Shown here: positions 22,887-34,670 of the stretch, one piece after another
Layout of the letters: each line of letters begins with the position of its first letter
Numbering within the stretch: the first letter of the stretch is position 1
Position numbers and translations under genes: made by a program
The notes under the pieces: generated by a model
Told to the model about the DNA's origin: nothing
Database searches by the model: none
Seen by the model: only the letters and a program-made list of their open reading frames with translations
From: Apoderus coryli
Lineage: Eukaryota; Arthropoda; Insecta; Coleoptera; Attelabidae
Assembly: GCA_911728435.2 (NCBI GenBank)
Contig: OU452202.1
Span: 18,765,135-18,829,134 of the forward strand
Length of the DNA: 64,000 nt
Direction of reading: 5' to 3'

Positions 22887-22944
22887 AGCAGATTGATAGT
22901 AAGTTCTATAGCTCACCCCTATAGAACTTACTTATATCAACCTG
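22887..22944. repeat. Short foldback (hairpin) element
   Basis: AAGTTCTATAG and CTATAGAACTT form perfect arms around a loop of about 7 bases. The outer flanks GCAGATTGAT and ATATCAACCTGC extend the pairing with mismatches. It could be a tiny MITE or a recombination relic. No coding role. Confidence 0.55.
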
Positions 22945-23884
22945 CTAGAGGGTTTAAACACTTCATAAATTTGTGAAATTATTTCTATTTGATTTATTTT
23001 TAATATTTTTCATGGTTTCATGATAATGTAGGTTACTAGATTGGATATTGTTATCCCCCTATCACTAATTGATTTAAAATTAATTTCCTCTAACCGTTTA
23101 CGTCTAAATCAATAAATTTCACTATAGCGCCAGACATGTTCCATTCTAGATAACAGTTAAATGATGATAATAAAAATCTTGCTGTAAGGAATAACCTTAA
23201 GGATGAAAATTGTATATTTATGCAAATAAAAACGATAGGAAGTAAGGCCGAAAAAATGTATATGGCTTGTACTAGTCTACTTTTCTACTGGCTATAATAA
23301 AAATTGGTAATTTAAAATGCGCACGGCGGCGCACGGCCACAAGAAATATTGTACATATATTGTACGTAACTAAGGAAAACTTCTATAATAGGTTCTTTAA
23401 GCACATGTACAGTGTGTACTCAAAAAACCGGTCTGTCCTAAGTTATCAGGCAATCTTTTGACAAATAAGTGTTCAGCTTATGACCAAATAGTTTTAGAAT
23501 ACCTGATCACCCATGGGGGGTTACTTTTTCACCAACCAAACGCTGCAGTGGCGCTCGAAACCGTACTTTTTCTAACGCAACAGCTTAAACGCAAATATCA
23601 AAAAAAAAATATTGAAAGAAAATTATCTCTTTTTAAAGTGGAATGAATATAATTTAGCTTAAATCAGACCCAAGTTCAATAAAAAAAAGTTTAAGTTTTC
23701 CCTTTGATCAACCATGTTGTTTCGACATCTCTTTAAGCTATTAACGATACCTGAAGATATAAAAAACCGCGAAACACATCACACATGGTGGTTTTATTAA
23801 TTTTATTCAGTTAAAAAACTTTCATTTACTTTTTTCTTATAACATTTGAAATTTTATAACTACTATCGATGTGGAAGAGATAAT
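22945..23884. other. No gene recognised
   Basis: A possible upstream flank of the mariner fragment. No terminal repeat could be recognised. Confidence 0.35.
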
Positions 23885-24080
23885 TTGCGAAAAAAATTAT
23901 ATATTGATACAAGCTGCTTGTGTAATTGTCCTCAAACTTTCGTATGTCACTGGCATAAAATTCTTTTGTTTTTCGGTGCCAAGTTTGCAGCTGAATTTTA
24001 TCTTCTTCGTTGGAACCGAATTTTTTGTCACGTAGCGCCTCAAGGGGTCCAAACAGATCGAAGTCTGATGGAGCAAGATC
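23885..24080 (-). pseudogene. mariner transposase, C-terminal fragment
   Basis: From 24080 the minus strand reads DLAPSDFDLFGPL, then RDKKFGSNEEDKIQLQTWHR and EFYASDIRKF. This is the C-terminal third of a mariner transposase around the last catalytic Asp of the DD34D triad (PSDF). About 65 codons are open without a stop. The N-terminal two thirds are absent. It differs from the mariner remnant at 51508-52215, so at least two mariner lineages are present. Confidence 0.8.
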
Positions 24081-27017
24081 TGAGATCGTGAATCAAATCC
24101 TACCGTTTGTTAAAGTCTTCGACGTTTATTGCTAATGGCAGGTGTCACTTTGTTTTTCAGTATGTCACTGCAATATTATTCGCACTTGATTCTTATACTA
24201 ACTGAGTTATAGGTTATGTTTGCAAAATCACAGCTGATCAGATGTCACAGCAAGGATGCCAACATGACATCCTGATTGATTGATTCCAGAGATATGGAGG
24301 AGGGAGAATTAACTTGACAGATTCGAAAACAACAACTGCTAATATAGTCGACCGCCATACTTTCACCAGACGGCCGTTTCGTCGATCCACGGCTTATCAG
24401 TCAGTAGTTGACAGCCAAACTCCCTGTGGTATATACCTCACACGGTACAGATATGTAAAAGAATGTATTGACATCTAGTTTCTGTTGGTAATATGCCGAG
24501 TGAACCACAATTCACTATATCGACTGCTCGGACGATAAATGTCATTGTATTTTGTTACACAAGATACAGTTTGATATACGTTCACCGTTGCACATTTAGG
24601 ACATTTATCGACTCTACCATTTCTATTTAAATGAATTGAAACAAATGGTTAATATTCCTCACAGGAAAGAAAATCAGCAAAGTTGGAAAGTTCTGAAAAT
24701 GACATACTGTATAATAAAATATAAAAATGAATTATGTTTATTACTTGTTCGCTGCGTGCGTATGGTTTTTAAGTAGTTACCTGTACTATAAGAAACTTTG
24801 TTAAAACAAAAATGGGTTTTATGGCAACCGTAGGTACCTATTATACTTTATAGAGAATATTAATTAAATTTAAATATCTTATAAAGATTAAGTAGGTACG
24901 TACTTATAGGGGAAATTTTTTTTAAGCATATTAAAGGGTATTACATTTTTGCTGTACAGGGTGAGCAAATTTCGATGCTTGTAGACGGTACAGCCTAAAC
25001 CGTAATATACAGAGCAAAACTAAGTAACACGTCTCGTTCCATTCCATTTCATGCCGCAATCGAAGGGCCGCTAACTTGATTAGTTTCATTTATACTGGGT
25101 GATTTTCATTTTCGTCATTGTCTTTTTACCTTCATATTTCCGTTGCTAGTAGAGTTACGTGAAAAGTGTTTGTACAAAAATTAGAGATAATTAGATGCTA
25201 AATACAATGGCATACCCATTTTTTTCGAAGCCCTAATGTTTAAGATAACGCTATCAACTTTTTTTTTCTCAAATCAAAGTGGCTATAATTTAGTCAAACT
25301 TTAAAAATGAATAAAAATCATATTTTAAGCAGATTAGAAATAAAATACATTTTCACTATGTAGACGTGTCAAAGTCAAAGATTAATGTGCACATGTACAT
25401 TAATCCTTGCTTGTGTCATGTGATGTTTTGAAAACGATTAATGACAGTTACCACATTATTTAACATAACCAAAGATAATTATTTAAGTAACACAAATTTA
25501 AGAAATTGTCTTACGACAATTATGATATATTCGATATGTTGGAATGTATTTTTTATTGATGTGTGCTGCGAAGAATTGCAGGAATAAATATTATAACTGC
25601 AATTTATCATTCTTTAGTTTCCCGATGGATAGTACAAGGTAAGATATTTATGTAGTATTTGAATTAGATGCATACAAAATTAGATTAAAATAATATCACA
25701 TAGGTACATTAAATCAAATTACCAATTGTTATTTTGAAAAACAAATATTTCTAAACAAACTGTTTAAAAGATTGAGCTTACTTGCCTAAAAAAATCACAC
25801 ATTTTTTTTAAAAAACATGAATAACCTCGCTTAATTTCTTTTATAACTTGGTTCAGTCTATTTGCTCATAAAAGTCCAATACATCTTAAGCATTCTAAAA
25901 AGAGAGCTTAAAAATCTTACTAGATGAGTGCAAAAATTCTATTAAATTCTGACAGTGTTTATTAAATTTGAATTACATATTTTAACTATTATAGATATTA
26001 GCAGTTAGTAAATTAACGTCTCCGGTTTTATTGCCCATTTATTGGGGGTGGTTTTAGCACGTTTTGTAGGTATATAATGGGAAATTGCCAACATGTGTGC
26101 TTGCCTTGTTTTTCTGAAGGCCATAAACAGGCAAAATATAATACATTCTCAATTATACTTAAGAAATTGATTATGCGTTAAATTAATTCATTCGGGTTCA
26201 GAAAATTGTGAGGGTGATGCTGACCAACTTAAATTACAAGATATTCAGTCTACAAATGATAGATACTGACTACCATAGTAATGATATTTTACAAAAAAAA
26301 TTTTCAAAGATATGTATGTGGATATCTAATAAAGAAATGCATTAAAATACACATCTATGATGTATGTACGAAGTACGCTAAATCAGTAGAATCATTAGAT
26401 GAGTCTTCGCTGTTTTGCTACTTCAAAGCATGCGAAAATACAAATTTGTATGGTAATTCAATGATGCCACAGGACAATTTTGTATAATACATTTCCACAT
26501 TAGCAAATAATTTTGAAAATTGTTTAATCAAGTTCGATATTATTAATAATTAAAAATGTAAAGTTTGAATATCCATGTTCTAACTTCACAAAAAAATATG
26601 TTACGAAATTATATTTTAGGTTAAGGTTATTTTATACATTAAAATTAATCAATAGAAATTTTAAGAATATAAATAAAAATAAAATGATTATATGGAAACA
26701 TGAATAAATGTAAAAACGTATTTGTTTGTTTTTATAATTAATAAAGATGTAATTCTATTATAAAATAATTCTATTACTCCCCCCCCTGTTCTTTACCTAT
26801 CCTGTAATTTCAATAAAACGTAAATACGGATCTGTCGAGTATATTAAAAAATGGCTACCACCTGCCTCGCACAGGACAATAGAAAGTGGTGGGAGTTCAT
26901 ATTCTCTGTTGTTCTCTGGTGTAGGTACCTAATAAGTCTGACAACTGATACAAAAGAAAAAATATAAAAATGTAAGTAAAAACAAGTTTATTTGCTAAAG
27001 ATTAATTTACCAGTTTT
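24081..27017. other. No gene recognised; one possible DNA-transposon end at about 24955
   Basis: TACAGGGTGAGCAAATTTCG near 24954 looks like the TACAGGGTG-type end seen at other transposon termini in this window (39352, 54399, 61454). No matching right end was found. The rest, including the region just downstream of the NUDT6-like stop codon, has no recognisable feature. Confidence 0.35.
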
Positions 27018-27298
27018 TCATAGATCTTTCTTGACAGAATAGACCGTGTAAGGTATTTTAACGATCTCATGAATCCCATGATCACAATCAATTATAATAT
27101 TATTTTGCATATGGTCCAGATATTTCTGAACAAACATCCTATTCAAACTGTGAACTCCGGGATGCTTCATATATTCGTCAATATCTAGCCATTGACAATC
27201 TTCGATTTCTCTATCACATTTCTTGATTGTTTGCTCACCGTCGGCAGCTAGTGGTCGAAGACTGATGACATTATAAATGTCAGAGCAGCCGAACATAC
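27018..27298 (-). CDS. NUDT6: NUDT6-like coding exon 5 and stop
   Basis: 281 bases from acceptor ATTCTAG to the TAG/TAA-type stop at 27018. It encodes GMFGCSDIYNVISLRPLA, CQWLDIDEY and a C-terminal tail. The GMFG.SD motif matches the GAFG.SD region of NUDT6. Confidence 0.92.
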
Positions 27299-29127
27299 CT
27301 AGAATTATTGTTATTACAGTATACCAATAATCATGATCTACAATAATTAGCCATCTTTTTAGTAATGCACATAAACAGGCACAATACAATTCAGCAAATC
27401 ATATGTGCAATTGTAACTCAAGAAGCTTGAAGTTAATGTATAAAGAATAATGCTTAATACATAGTGCATAATCGATAATGCACAACAAAATATAGATGTT
27501 TATCAAAGACCTTAATAATAGTTAGTAAGGTCTTTGGTGTTTATACAACGCGTTACTTTTATGCATAAAAAAGTGACAATTGACTAGACAGCAGGTTAAC
27601 CTATTACCATTGTCTTTAAAAGACAATGCTATTATTTTATGTTTGATTAATTTTTGTTTTGATAGCTTTCAAATTAAAAATCCTGTCAATTATCACATTT
27701 TCAATTATTATTTAGTTTATTTTGTCAAATAAGATTTGTATTAAAAATTGAGGTTATGTAAGTGTTTAAAATTTATACATATAAGGACGGCGCATGCGTA
27801 TTGATATTTTTTCCATAATTTAGTGCATAAAGTAGAAAATTCCCAATCTTATGCATTATCAACTTAAATTATGGCTAAACCCGCCTTTAAAGTTTTTTTC
27901 AATATTTATAAACATACCATGATGGCCTTGCCGCATAGCCAGGATTGAATGGAATGTAGTGGATATGTTAGTTTCTTCCTTTACTTCACGGATTGCTGCA
28001 TCAACAAGATTTTCACCTGATGGAAAAATTATCATATTTTTATCAATCAGATCTATGTAAAACTAGTATTCATAAGAAATATGAATAGGTACTCATTTAT
28101 TATTCGGGCTTGTTTAACAAAATATATATATTTTAATATCGATGGCGACATCTATGGTTCTAAGTCGTATATACAAAACAAATAGACAGTCGGCTGTAAT
28201 GTTTAGTTTGGTTTACAAGCGAGCCACAGATTATGCTGGCTAGATGGCTCTGTACATACACATATTTTTCGTCTTTACCTCTTTCGACGTAGCCTCCAGG
28301 CAATTTCCAGTGCAGTACATTGAAATATTTCTCTCGCACAACGAGAATCTGATTTTTGTCATTAACTACTACTGCACCTACACCAATGGTAGTGTGCGCA
28401 TACGGGGGGATATTGGATGGTTCCTCTGGCAACCATAAATACATCATAGCAAAATCTTCATTGGCGTGATGGTATTTGAAGCCATTCTAGGATAAATAGT
28501 AGTGTGTAATAAAACATAAAACTGAAGAGATAAATACATAAAATGCCTAACCAGTAGGTACAATATTCCTATGTCTGATATATTTATTTGTGATATGTTT
28601 CCAGTATTCAAGGATTCACGCACCGCTGATTCAAGCGGTTGTAATGTAGGTATATAATAATAATTTATTATTAGCCCTAAAACTTAAGTTATGCACAAAC
28701 TTACTTTCGCTAAAATTGGCACCCAGTCAGATTGATCTAAAAACACTTTAAACCATATACCACGCTTTTTCGATTCACGCCAAATCCGTAAAGACTCTGA
28801 AAGTTTAAGTGTAAAAGTAAGTGAAGTTCTTTTCCTAGCATTGTATAGGAATAGACAAAATTGTAGAGCCGGGCTGTTAAAATCTTCTTAGTTGCCAGGT
28901 TTACTATGGTCTACTATCGGTCTACATCCTAAAGGGTCAGCAATTCTACAAGCAAAACAATTTACATTACCTGTTAATTTTTGAACAAATTCACTTGAGT
29001 CACAGCAGGTTTCTTTGTCCGACCGCACTGTTATTCCATTGTATCGATCAGAGACTCCAATAAAAATATCAGCGGCTGTATTGTTTTCTGTCATTTCTAG
29101 ACTAAAAGTTATGAAAAATGTGCTCAT
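27018..29127 (-). CDS. NUDT6: NUDT6-like Nudix hydrolase (5 coding exons)
   Basis: Joined minus-strand exons: 29127-28971, 28796-28705, 28486-28279, 28016-27918, 27298-27018. All junctions are GT-AG and phases agree, giving 278 codons. Residues about 50-110 form the NUDT6-type N-terminal domain (KKRGIWFKVF, SDWVPILAKNGFKYHHA). Residues about 113-245 are the Nudix fold. The Nudix box runs from G148 (GYVERGENLVDAAIREVKEE): REVKEE carries the metal-binding glutamates, but the usual GU end reads N169-I170. Nudix proteins hydrolyse nucleoside-diphosphate derivatives; the NUDT6 substrate is not well defined. ATG at 29127 is the first Met; a second Met at codon 12 follows a possible splice acceptor, so the start is uncertain. 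Length is close to vertebrate NUDT6 (about 316). Confidence 0.9.
27918..28016 (-). CDS. NUDT6: NUDT6-like coding exon 4
   Basis: 99 bases between acceptor CCATCAG and donor GTATGT, phase 1 at both ends. It supplies ENLVDAAIREVKEETNI, the catalytic core of the Nudix box, and FHSILAMRQGHH. Confidence 0.93.
28279..28486 (-). CDS. NUDT6: NUDT6-like coding exon 3
   Basis: 208 bases between acceptor ATCCTAG and donor GTAAAG. It contains NGFKYHHANEDFAMMYLWLP, HTTIGVGAVVVNDKNQILVV and HWKLPGGYVER, the start of the Nudix box. An open frame continues past the donor but is intronic. Confidence 0.93.
28705..28796 (-). CDS. NUDT6: NUDT6-like coding exon 2
   Basis: 92 bases between acceptor CTTTCAG and donor GTAAGT. 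It encodes ESLRIWRESKKRGIWFKVFL and DQSDWVPILAK, the conserved N-terminal domain motif. It enters in phase 1 and leaves in phase 0. Confidence 0.92.
28971..29127 (-). CDS. NUDT6: NUDT6-like coding exon 1
   Basis: 157 bases ending in phase 1 at AACAG|GTAATG. It encodes about 52 residues including GVSDRYNGITVRSDKE and SEFVQKLTG. The alternative start ATG (codon 12) follows TTTTAGTCTAG, which could be an acceptor if a further upstream exon exists. Confidence 0.8.
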
Positions 29128-29740
29128 TGGATATCCTTATCCTTAGGTATAACATGTTTTTACCTTTTATGAGTGTCACAATTAAATTGTCTTACAGTTA
29201 AAACTACCACTGGAAAATATCGTTTACATCGAGATTTTTGTATAACACTAGAAAAGATTGTGGTTAGAATTCGCATTTAATTATAATTTTTAGTAAATAA
29301 TCAATTGGTAATTTACAATAATTGCTTATATACGTAAGAAAGGTATGTATATTACTCTATTACTAATTTAAATTATAACCTAAAATTGTTATAATTCAAT
29401 AGAAACAAAGTCTATTTCCAGAATTGTATTCAACAGTGTTTTAAAAATTTTAGTACTAAAGATTTAGTAAAGGAAAGTTTTTCAAAATCGGTATACCTAC
29501 CTATGCTTAAATTCTTGTCACTGTAGATAACAAAAATTATTATAATTAGATAAGTACCTAGGTACCTATATGTAAGAATGTCTGTGTGAATTCAATCTTG
29601 ATTTAATGCGCCTCTGTTGATTATGTCACATTAATAAAAAAATAATTATGGATTATACCTAGTAATCAGAGACATTTCTGTTTTTAAATATCTGAATATA
29701 ATCAAGTACCTATTTGAAAATAAAAAAAGGATGATGTAAG
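29128..29740. other. NUDT6-like upstream region, no other gene seen
   Basis: Presumed promoter or 5' UTR side of the NUDT6-like gene. No clear TATA box or initiator can be singled out in this AT-rich DNA. Confidence 0.35.
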
Positions 29741-30169
29741 TATAGTATATTATTTAACGAGCGTATAATGTAAGCTATATTACACGAGCCACAGGCGAGT
29801 GTAATATAGCCATTATACGCGAGTCAAATACTATACTTTATCTACGACTATTCATTTCTGGAAGAGTATACATGAAATTTCGTTTTCACTGTCAGAATCC
29901 ATTAAAATTCACGTTTAACACAATTTAGTCTCTACACTAAACCATAACATTATTGCAAACGTCAAATATTTTTTATTTGTGTCAAATGCAAATGCTCTAG
30001 TTGTCATAGTAACAATAATCTAAGCAAGCTCTAATATGTATAAAAATTTATATTCCACGGGTGTGGAATATGAAACTCATATTCCACACCTGTGTAATAT
30101 AAGTTACATTTTGTACTTAGTATCACAAGCAAAATACGTCTATTAATAAATAGTCGTAGATAAAGTATA
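29741..30169. mobile_element. Compound foldback element (three nested or serial hairpins)
   Basis: Hairpin 1 (29741-29835): GCGTATAATG and GCTATATTACAC arms fold around an ACA loop. Hairpin 2 (30061-30089): GTGTGGAATATGA pairs perfectly with TCATATTCCACAC around AAC. The 21-base arms at 29833-29853 (TATACTTTATCTACGACTAT..) and 30149-30169 are exact reverse complements. No coding capacity. It is probably a foldback/MITE family; its ends beyond the listed limits are not certain. Confidence 0.75.
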
Positions 30170-30457
30170 TTACAGCTCTCTCGGAGCATTTCATGAAAAA
30201 TAAAATCAGACAGAAAATCTTGTTAATTATTAATTCTTTAGTAGGCCCACCTTTATTGTAACGCACGAATATCGATACTTTTGCATGCGTGAAATTTATA
30301 ATATATTAATTTAGATTAAGTACATACTAAGTATGACGTATTGTAATATAATAGGTGGTATATTATATCGTTATGTGTTGATTTTAAAACACAATATCTT
30401 ATCAGAGTATTGATACTCTTTAGAATATCGTAACTTACTTAAAGGTTTTGTCGCGAC

Positions 30458-30662
30458 CATTGCTGCCAGATCTACCGACTTTTCGGACCATACTTTCATA
30501 TATATGTTTATGAGGATTATTAGTTCTAATCTAATTAGGATTTAAGCGTTATATATATTTATAAAAGAGAAGCACTTATTTTTAGGATATGATGTACACC
30601 ATATCTACCGAAAAATTTTAGTCATATTTAGCAATATTCGTGTCGACGATCTGGCAGCATTA
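30458..30662. mobile_element. Short MITE candidate with GCTGCCAGATC ends
   Basis: Left ATTGCTGCCAGATCTACCGAC and right, in reverse complement, AATGCTGCCAGATCGTCGAC form an inverted pair about 200 bases apart. There is no ORF inside. The target duplication is unclear. Confidence 0.55.
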
Positions 30663-33600
30663 TCTTGACTATTGCAACGTCAAATGCGGAAAAATTAGTA
30701 CGGTGCGGAGCTTTAAAATAAATAAAAACACCTAATTATTGTAAGATATAATTTTTATTAAATCTTTTAATAAATATAATAATATGGACTTACAACATAT
30801 TAATAGTTTTTGACAATAATTATGTGTATTTCAGTAAATGTTTTACTTATATATCAACTTATTTATAATAATTATATAAATATATATATTATGTCTAATT
30901 CCAGCGTAAAATTTTACGCTGGTAATTCCTACAATATAATTTTATTTCAAAATATGAATAAAAATACATTTAAACACGCTCTTCGCGTGCGTTTAAAAAT
31001 GTTTATATATTTTTTAAATTTATCTATATACTATATATCACAATATTCGTTTGTCATTCTTCTTTGAATTTGTCGATATTTCTTTGACTTAAATGATATA
31101 AGTAGAGGTCTATTGAATTATAATTTTGTAGATTTTAATGTTATAGGTATATACAATAATACCAATATTACCTCATATGTTTCCATTGATTTGGTTGCTA
31201 TACGTATTAAAACTGACAGTTTATCTTCTAAAACGACTTCTGTGTGCAATACCATTTTGTTATGTGCATTATTCTTATACCTACTATTACAATTTTACAG
31301 GATTCCCATAATTTTTGAAACGTATAAAACTGTTCGCGTTGGTCTTAATTCTTATAATACATTCTATTATGTAAAGGAATGTCTCACAATTTTTACAACT
31401 ATATAATTGAGCGTTATTTTTTCTTACATATACCTACTTTAAAATAATATACGTTTACAATCAATAATATTTGAAAATTGATTCTAATTGTATTAAAAAA
31501 AATATAAATAAAAAAAAGACAAAGTATAATTTTGATTAAAACCAATTACTAAATATTTAGATTAGTTTATTTTTTTAGATTAGAAAATTTTATTATGATA
31601 CATGCATGGGTAGGTACATGAGTTTAAAAATATTTATTTAGTTTAGGTAAAGTAAAAAGAGTATTTAGGCCTTAACATAATAAGGTAACTTTTAGCACAT
31701 ATTTACGTATCCAGTGTGTCCCATTAAGTAGAACCAAGGCAAGCAAAAAATGTAAATATTTAACATACACAGACAAAATTCGAAAGGTAATAAACCAGGA
31801 CTAATTTTGAACTACAGGATTATGTTAATCTGAAAATATTACCATAATGGATCACACTTTATATATTCTGGTTGTCCCGAAATTTTTGAGTGATTTAAAT
31901 ATTGGATTGTCTAAAAAATTTGATACAGAATGCCGACAGTGTAGGTAAGTAATGGAATCAAAATTAAAAAACATGGACAACGCTTTATACATAACTGTAA
32001 TTTTAAATAGAAAATCTACAGTATACATATTTAAATAATGTAAATATATGCTTTTACAATCTACTTACACTCTAATTAAAATTTCATTCATATATATATA
32101 TTCTATTAACAAATCATACAAAACAACATTTAAATAAAACTTTTATATGTCTAATATTTCTTATCTAGTTTTATATATTATAATTTTCATTTACTTATTA
32201 GGAATGAATTGTCTATAGTTTATTTACTAGATAATTTAATCTCAATATAGAAACTGCGCGGTTCTTTCACAATTACAAATAATTAAATTAAGATATTTTA
32301 ATACAACAAAACAAAACTTTTTTAGAGAGTTTGACAATTGATCACAGAAAATCATGCGCATGCGCGGAATTCTACACTATTACTTCTTAATAATTATTGT
32401 TGATATATTCCTGTCAAACTTTCTAGATCATTACTATAAAAACTTACCATACCATTCAAATAATTAACAATGATTATAATAATTATTGACAATTTCTGTC
32501 CTTTACAATACTAAATGGTTAGTGAATGATTATCTACAATTATAACATGAATTCAATTCTCTACTGATAAAAGTGATAAAAGATTCAATTTGCACGAATC
32601 CAAAAAAATAATGCAATCTTTAATTAACAAGAACAAGGGAAAATTTGACACAAGTTGCATCTGTCATAGTATAGAAACAAGATTAATTTATTAACACATA
32701 AGAAAATTTAAGAATTCATTCTAACCGAACTTAGATAGCATACTTCAATCTGAAATTTAATTCTTATATTTTCTTATGTGTCTTCGGCCTTTATTGAACT
32801 AAACAACAAAGATTTTAACTATTATAGAGAAGTTGCTTACCCTCAATTTTGTTTTGCTGAACACACAATGCTGTTCCAGTTAATATCAAGTTTTGCATAC
32901 GTTACAATAAAAATTGTATATTTTATCATAATAAACATGGTGTCCATATATAAATTAAACCATAAATAAATAATTTGGAAATGGTCATTTTATAATTACG
33001 ATATGCGGAATCAAGATGGTTAAATTTGTCTGTAGCTTAATTCTAGTTTCCTATACAATTTGATACAAACATTTAAAAACAATGTATATAGGGAAATAGT
33101 AATAATTATTATGTATATAATATATAAAAAGCATATTATTTTTACAAGAAAATATCTCACAAATATATAATATTTATAAAATAAATAGATATTATCAATA
33201 TATACAAAGTTGAATTACATTTCAACTAAATAAATTAGTTATACTTAACTAATTCAGTAACTACGCACCTACTACTCATTTATTTTTGGAATGATTGAAA
33301 ATTTAATATATTAACATAAATATATTTATGATGGTGTCCTGTTTGATCTAAATTTCAATTTGTTGTGCCAAACGCTATTTTTCATTTGTCGTGTTCATAG
33401 AGTAATCTGAATAAGTTAGAACCTTAGACAAGAGAGAATACTCGTATGAATACAGATTAAAACAAATCACATTAGAAAATATTGCAATAGAATGAACTAA
33501 AAATTTGAAGTGTGTAAAAACGAGTTACGTTTCAAAGTTAACAATAAAGGTACGCCCCTGTTGGACGCTGTCAGCTGTTGCCATTTGCTTTATTTACTCC

Positions 33601-34468
33601 TTTCTAATACATGCCCTTTCTCGTTTCTTGTCTAAGGTTACAAGCGCGACCGAAGTGTATGCGCATTAGACATTTTCAGCACCAAGAACTGCAAGCGTAT
33701 TAATTAATTTAAAAAGAATTAATTTAGACTGAAAACTGATCTAGTAACAATCACATTTTTCTTTTAGAGAATACAAACCGTCATAGAGTGTGGCATTAAA
33801 AATTTGTTTTACCGTAATTTCATTTACTTATTATTCAAACGATTGTTTAATAAATGATAGCTTAATACAAAGCAACCAAAGTCTCTAATATGTGCGTTAT
33901 ATTTACAAATGGAGTCTTATTTTCATCTTATTTGTACCCGGGTGATTCTTTCATATCCTATATAGAGCAATATATAAAAAATAATGTCTTATATAGCTTA
34001 ACGCGTCATTACTACATATATTTCAATAATTTTGTCGCTAGGATCACTAACGGTGAATATAAGTCTGAAGTATTGGAAAATAAGCGAGAGGTAGGTAACT
34101 GAGGTTAGCTTATTAGCGCAATGATATGCGCAGCATCCTGACTGTTTCTGACTCCTGTTAGAACACGCTTTTAAATAAACACATAAAGCTATATCTATAG
34201 TTAAAATGTGTTTCACAGTTTTTAAAATATTAATTTGACATTTCTAAGTAATTCTAAATATTTTACAGCCATTACTTTTTTTTTAAGAAACTTATAACAA
34301 ACACTGATTCCATACAGGAAATTCTAACAAAATATTAAGTTATAGTAGTTACATCGTTCAACTGATTCGTGAATAAATTACCGAAGAAAATACTCTTATC
34401 TGAGCTTATTATTTATATTTCACACAATTTTATATATTATTATGAACTACAATTAAATGTTTAATAAA
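30663..34468. other. No gene recognised (intergenic, NUDT6-like to dimm)
   Basis: Very AT-rich. A perfect 22-base palindrome (CCAGCGTAAAA and its complement) sits at 30901-30922. ORFs at 30810-31067 and 31113-31406 have composition typical of chance frames. The part just below 34469 is the likely 3' UTR of dimm. Confidence 0.45.
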
Positions 34469-34670
34469 TTAACGGGCATTTATTTCAAATTTACCACCAG
34501 AATCTAGTTCTAAATTTTGTTGATACACACTGTTATTATTATGTTCTCTACTTGTGCTATTACTATTATTATTATTTACGTTATGATTACTAGAAGATCT
34601 GGTAGTTGGACTGTTATTGTCTTCCGTTGATTCTATATCTACGTTACTATCACTTTCAACGTCTTGGAAT
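34469..34670 (-). CDS. dimm: dimm coding exon 4 and stop
   Basis: 202 bases from acceptor TTTATTTCAG to TAA. It encodes [20 protein letters not shown], an Asn/Ser-rich low-complexity stretch with AAT/AAC codons, and GGKFEINAR. The phase-2 acceptor joins correctly with exon 3. Confidence 0.85.

Noticed and set aside
28160..28278. Extension of the NUDT6-like exon 3 frame beyond 28279
   Set aside because: Intronic: the donor at 28278-28277 and the Nudix box continuing in exon 4 show splicing.
31113..31406. 97-codon plus ORF
   Set aside because: AT-driven composition, no domain, no splice support.
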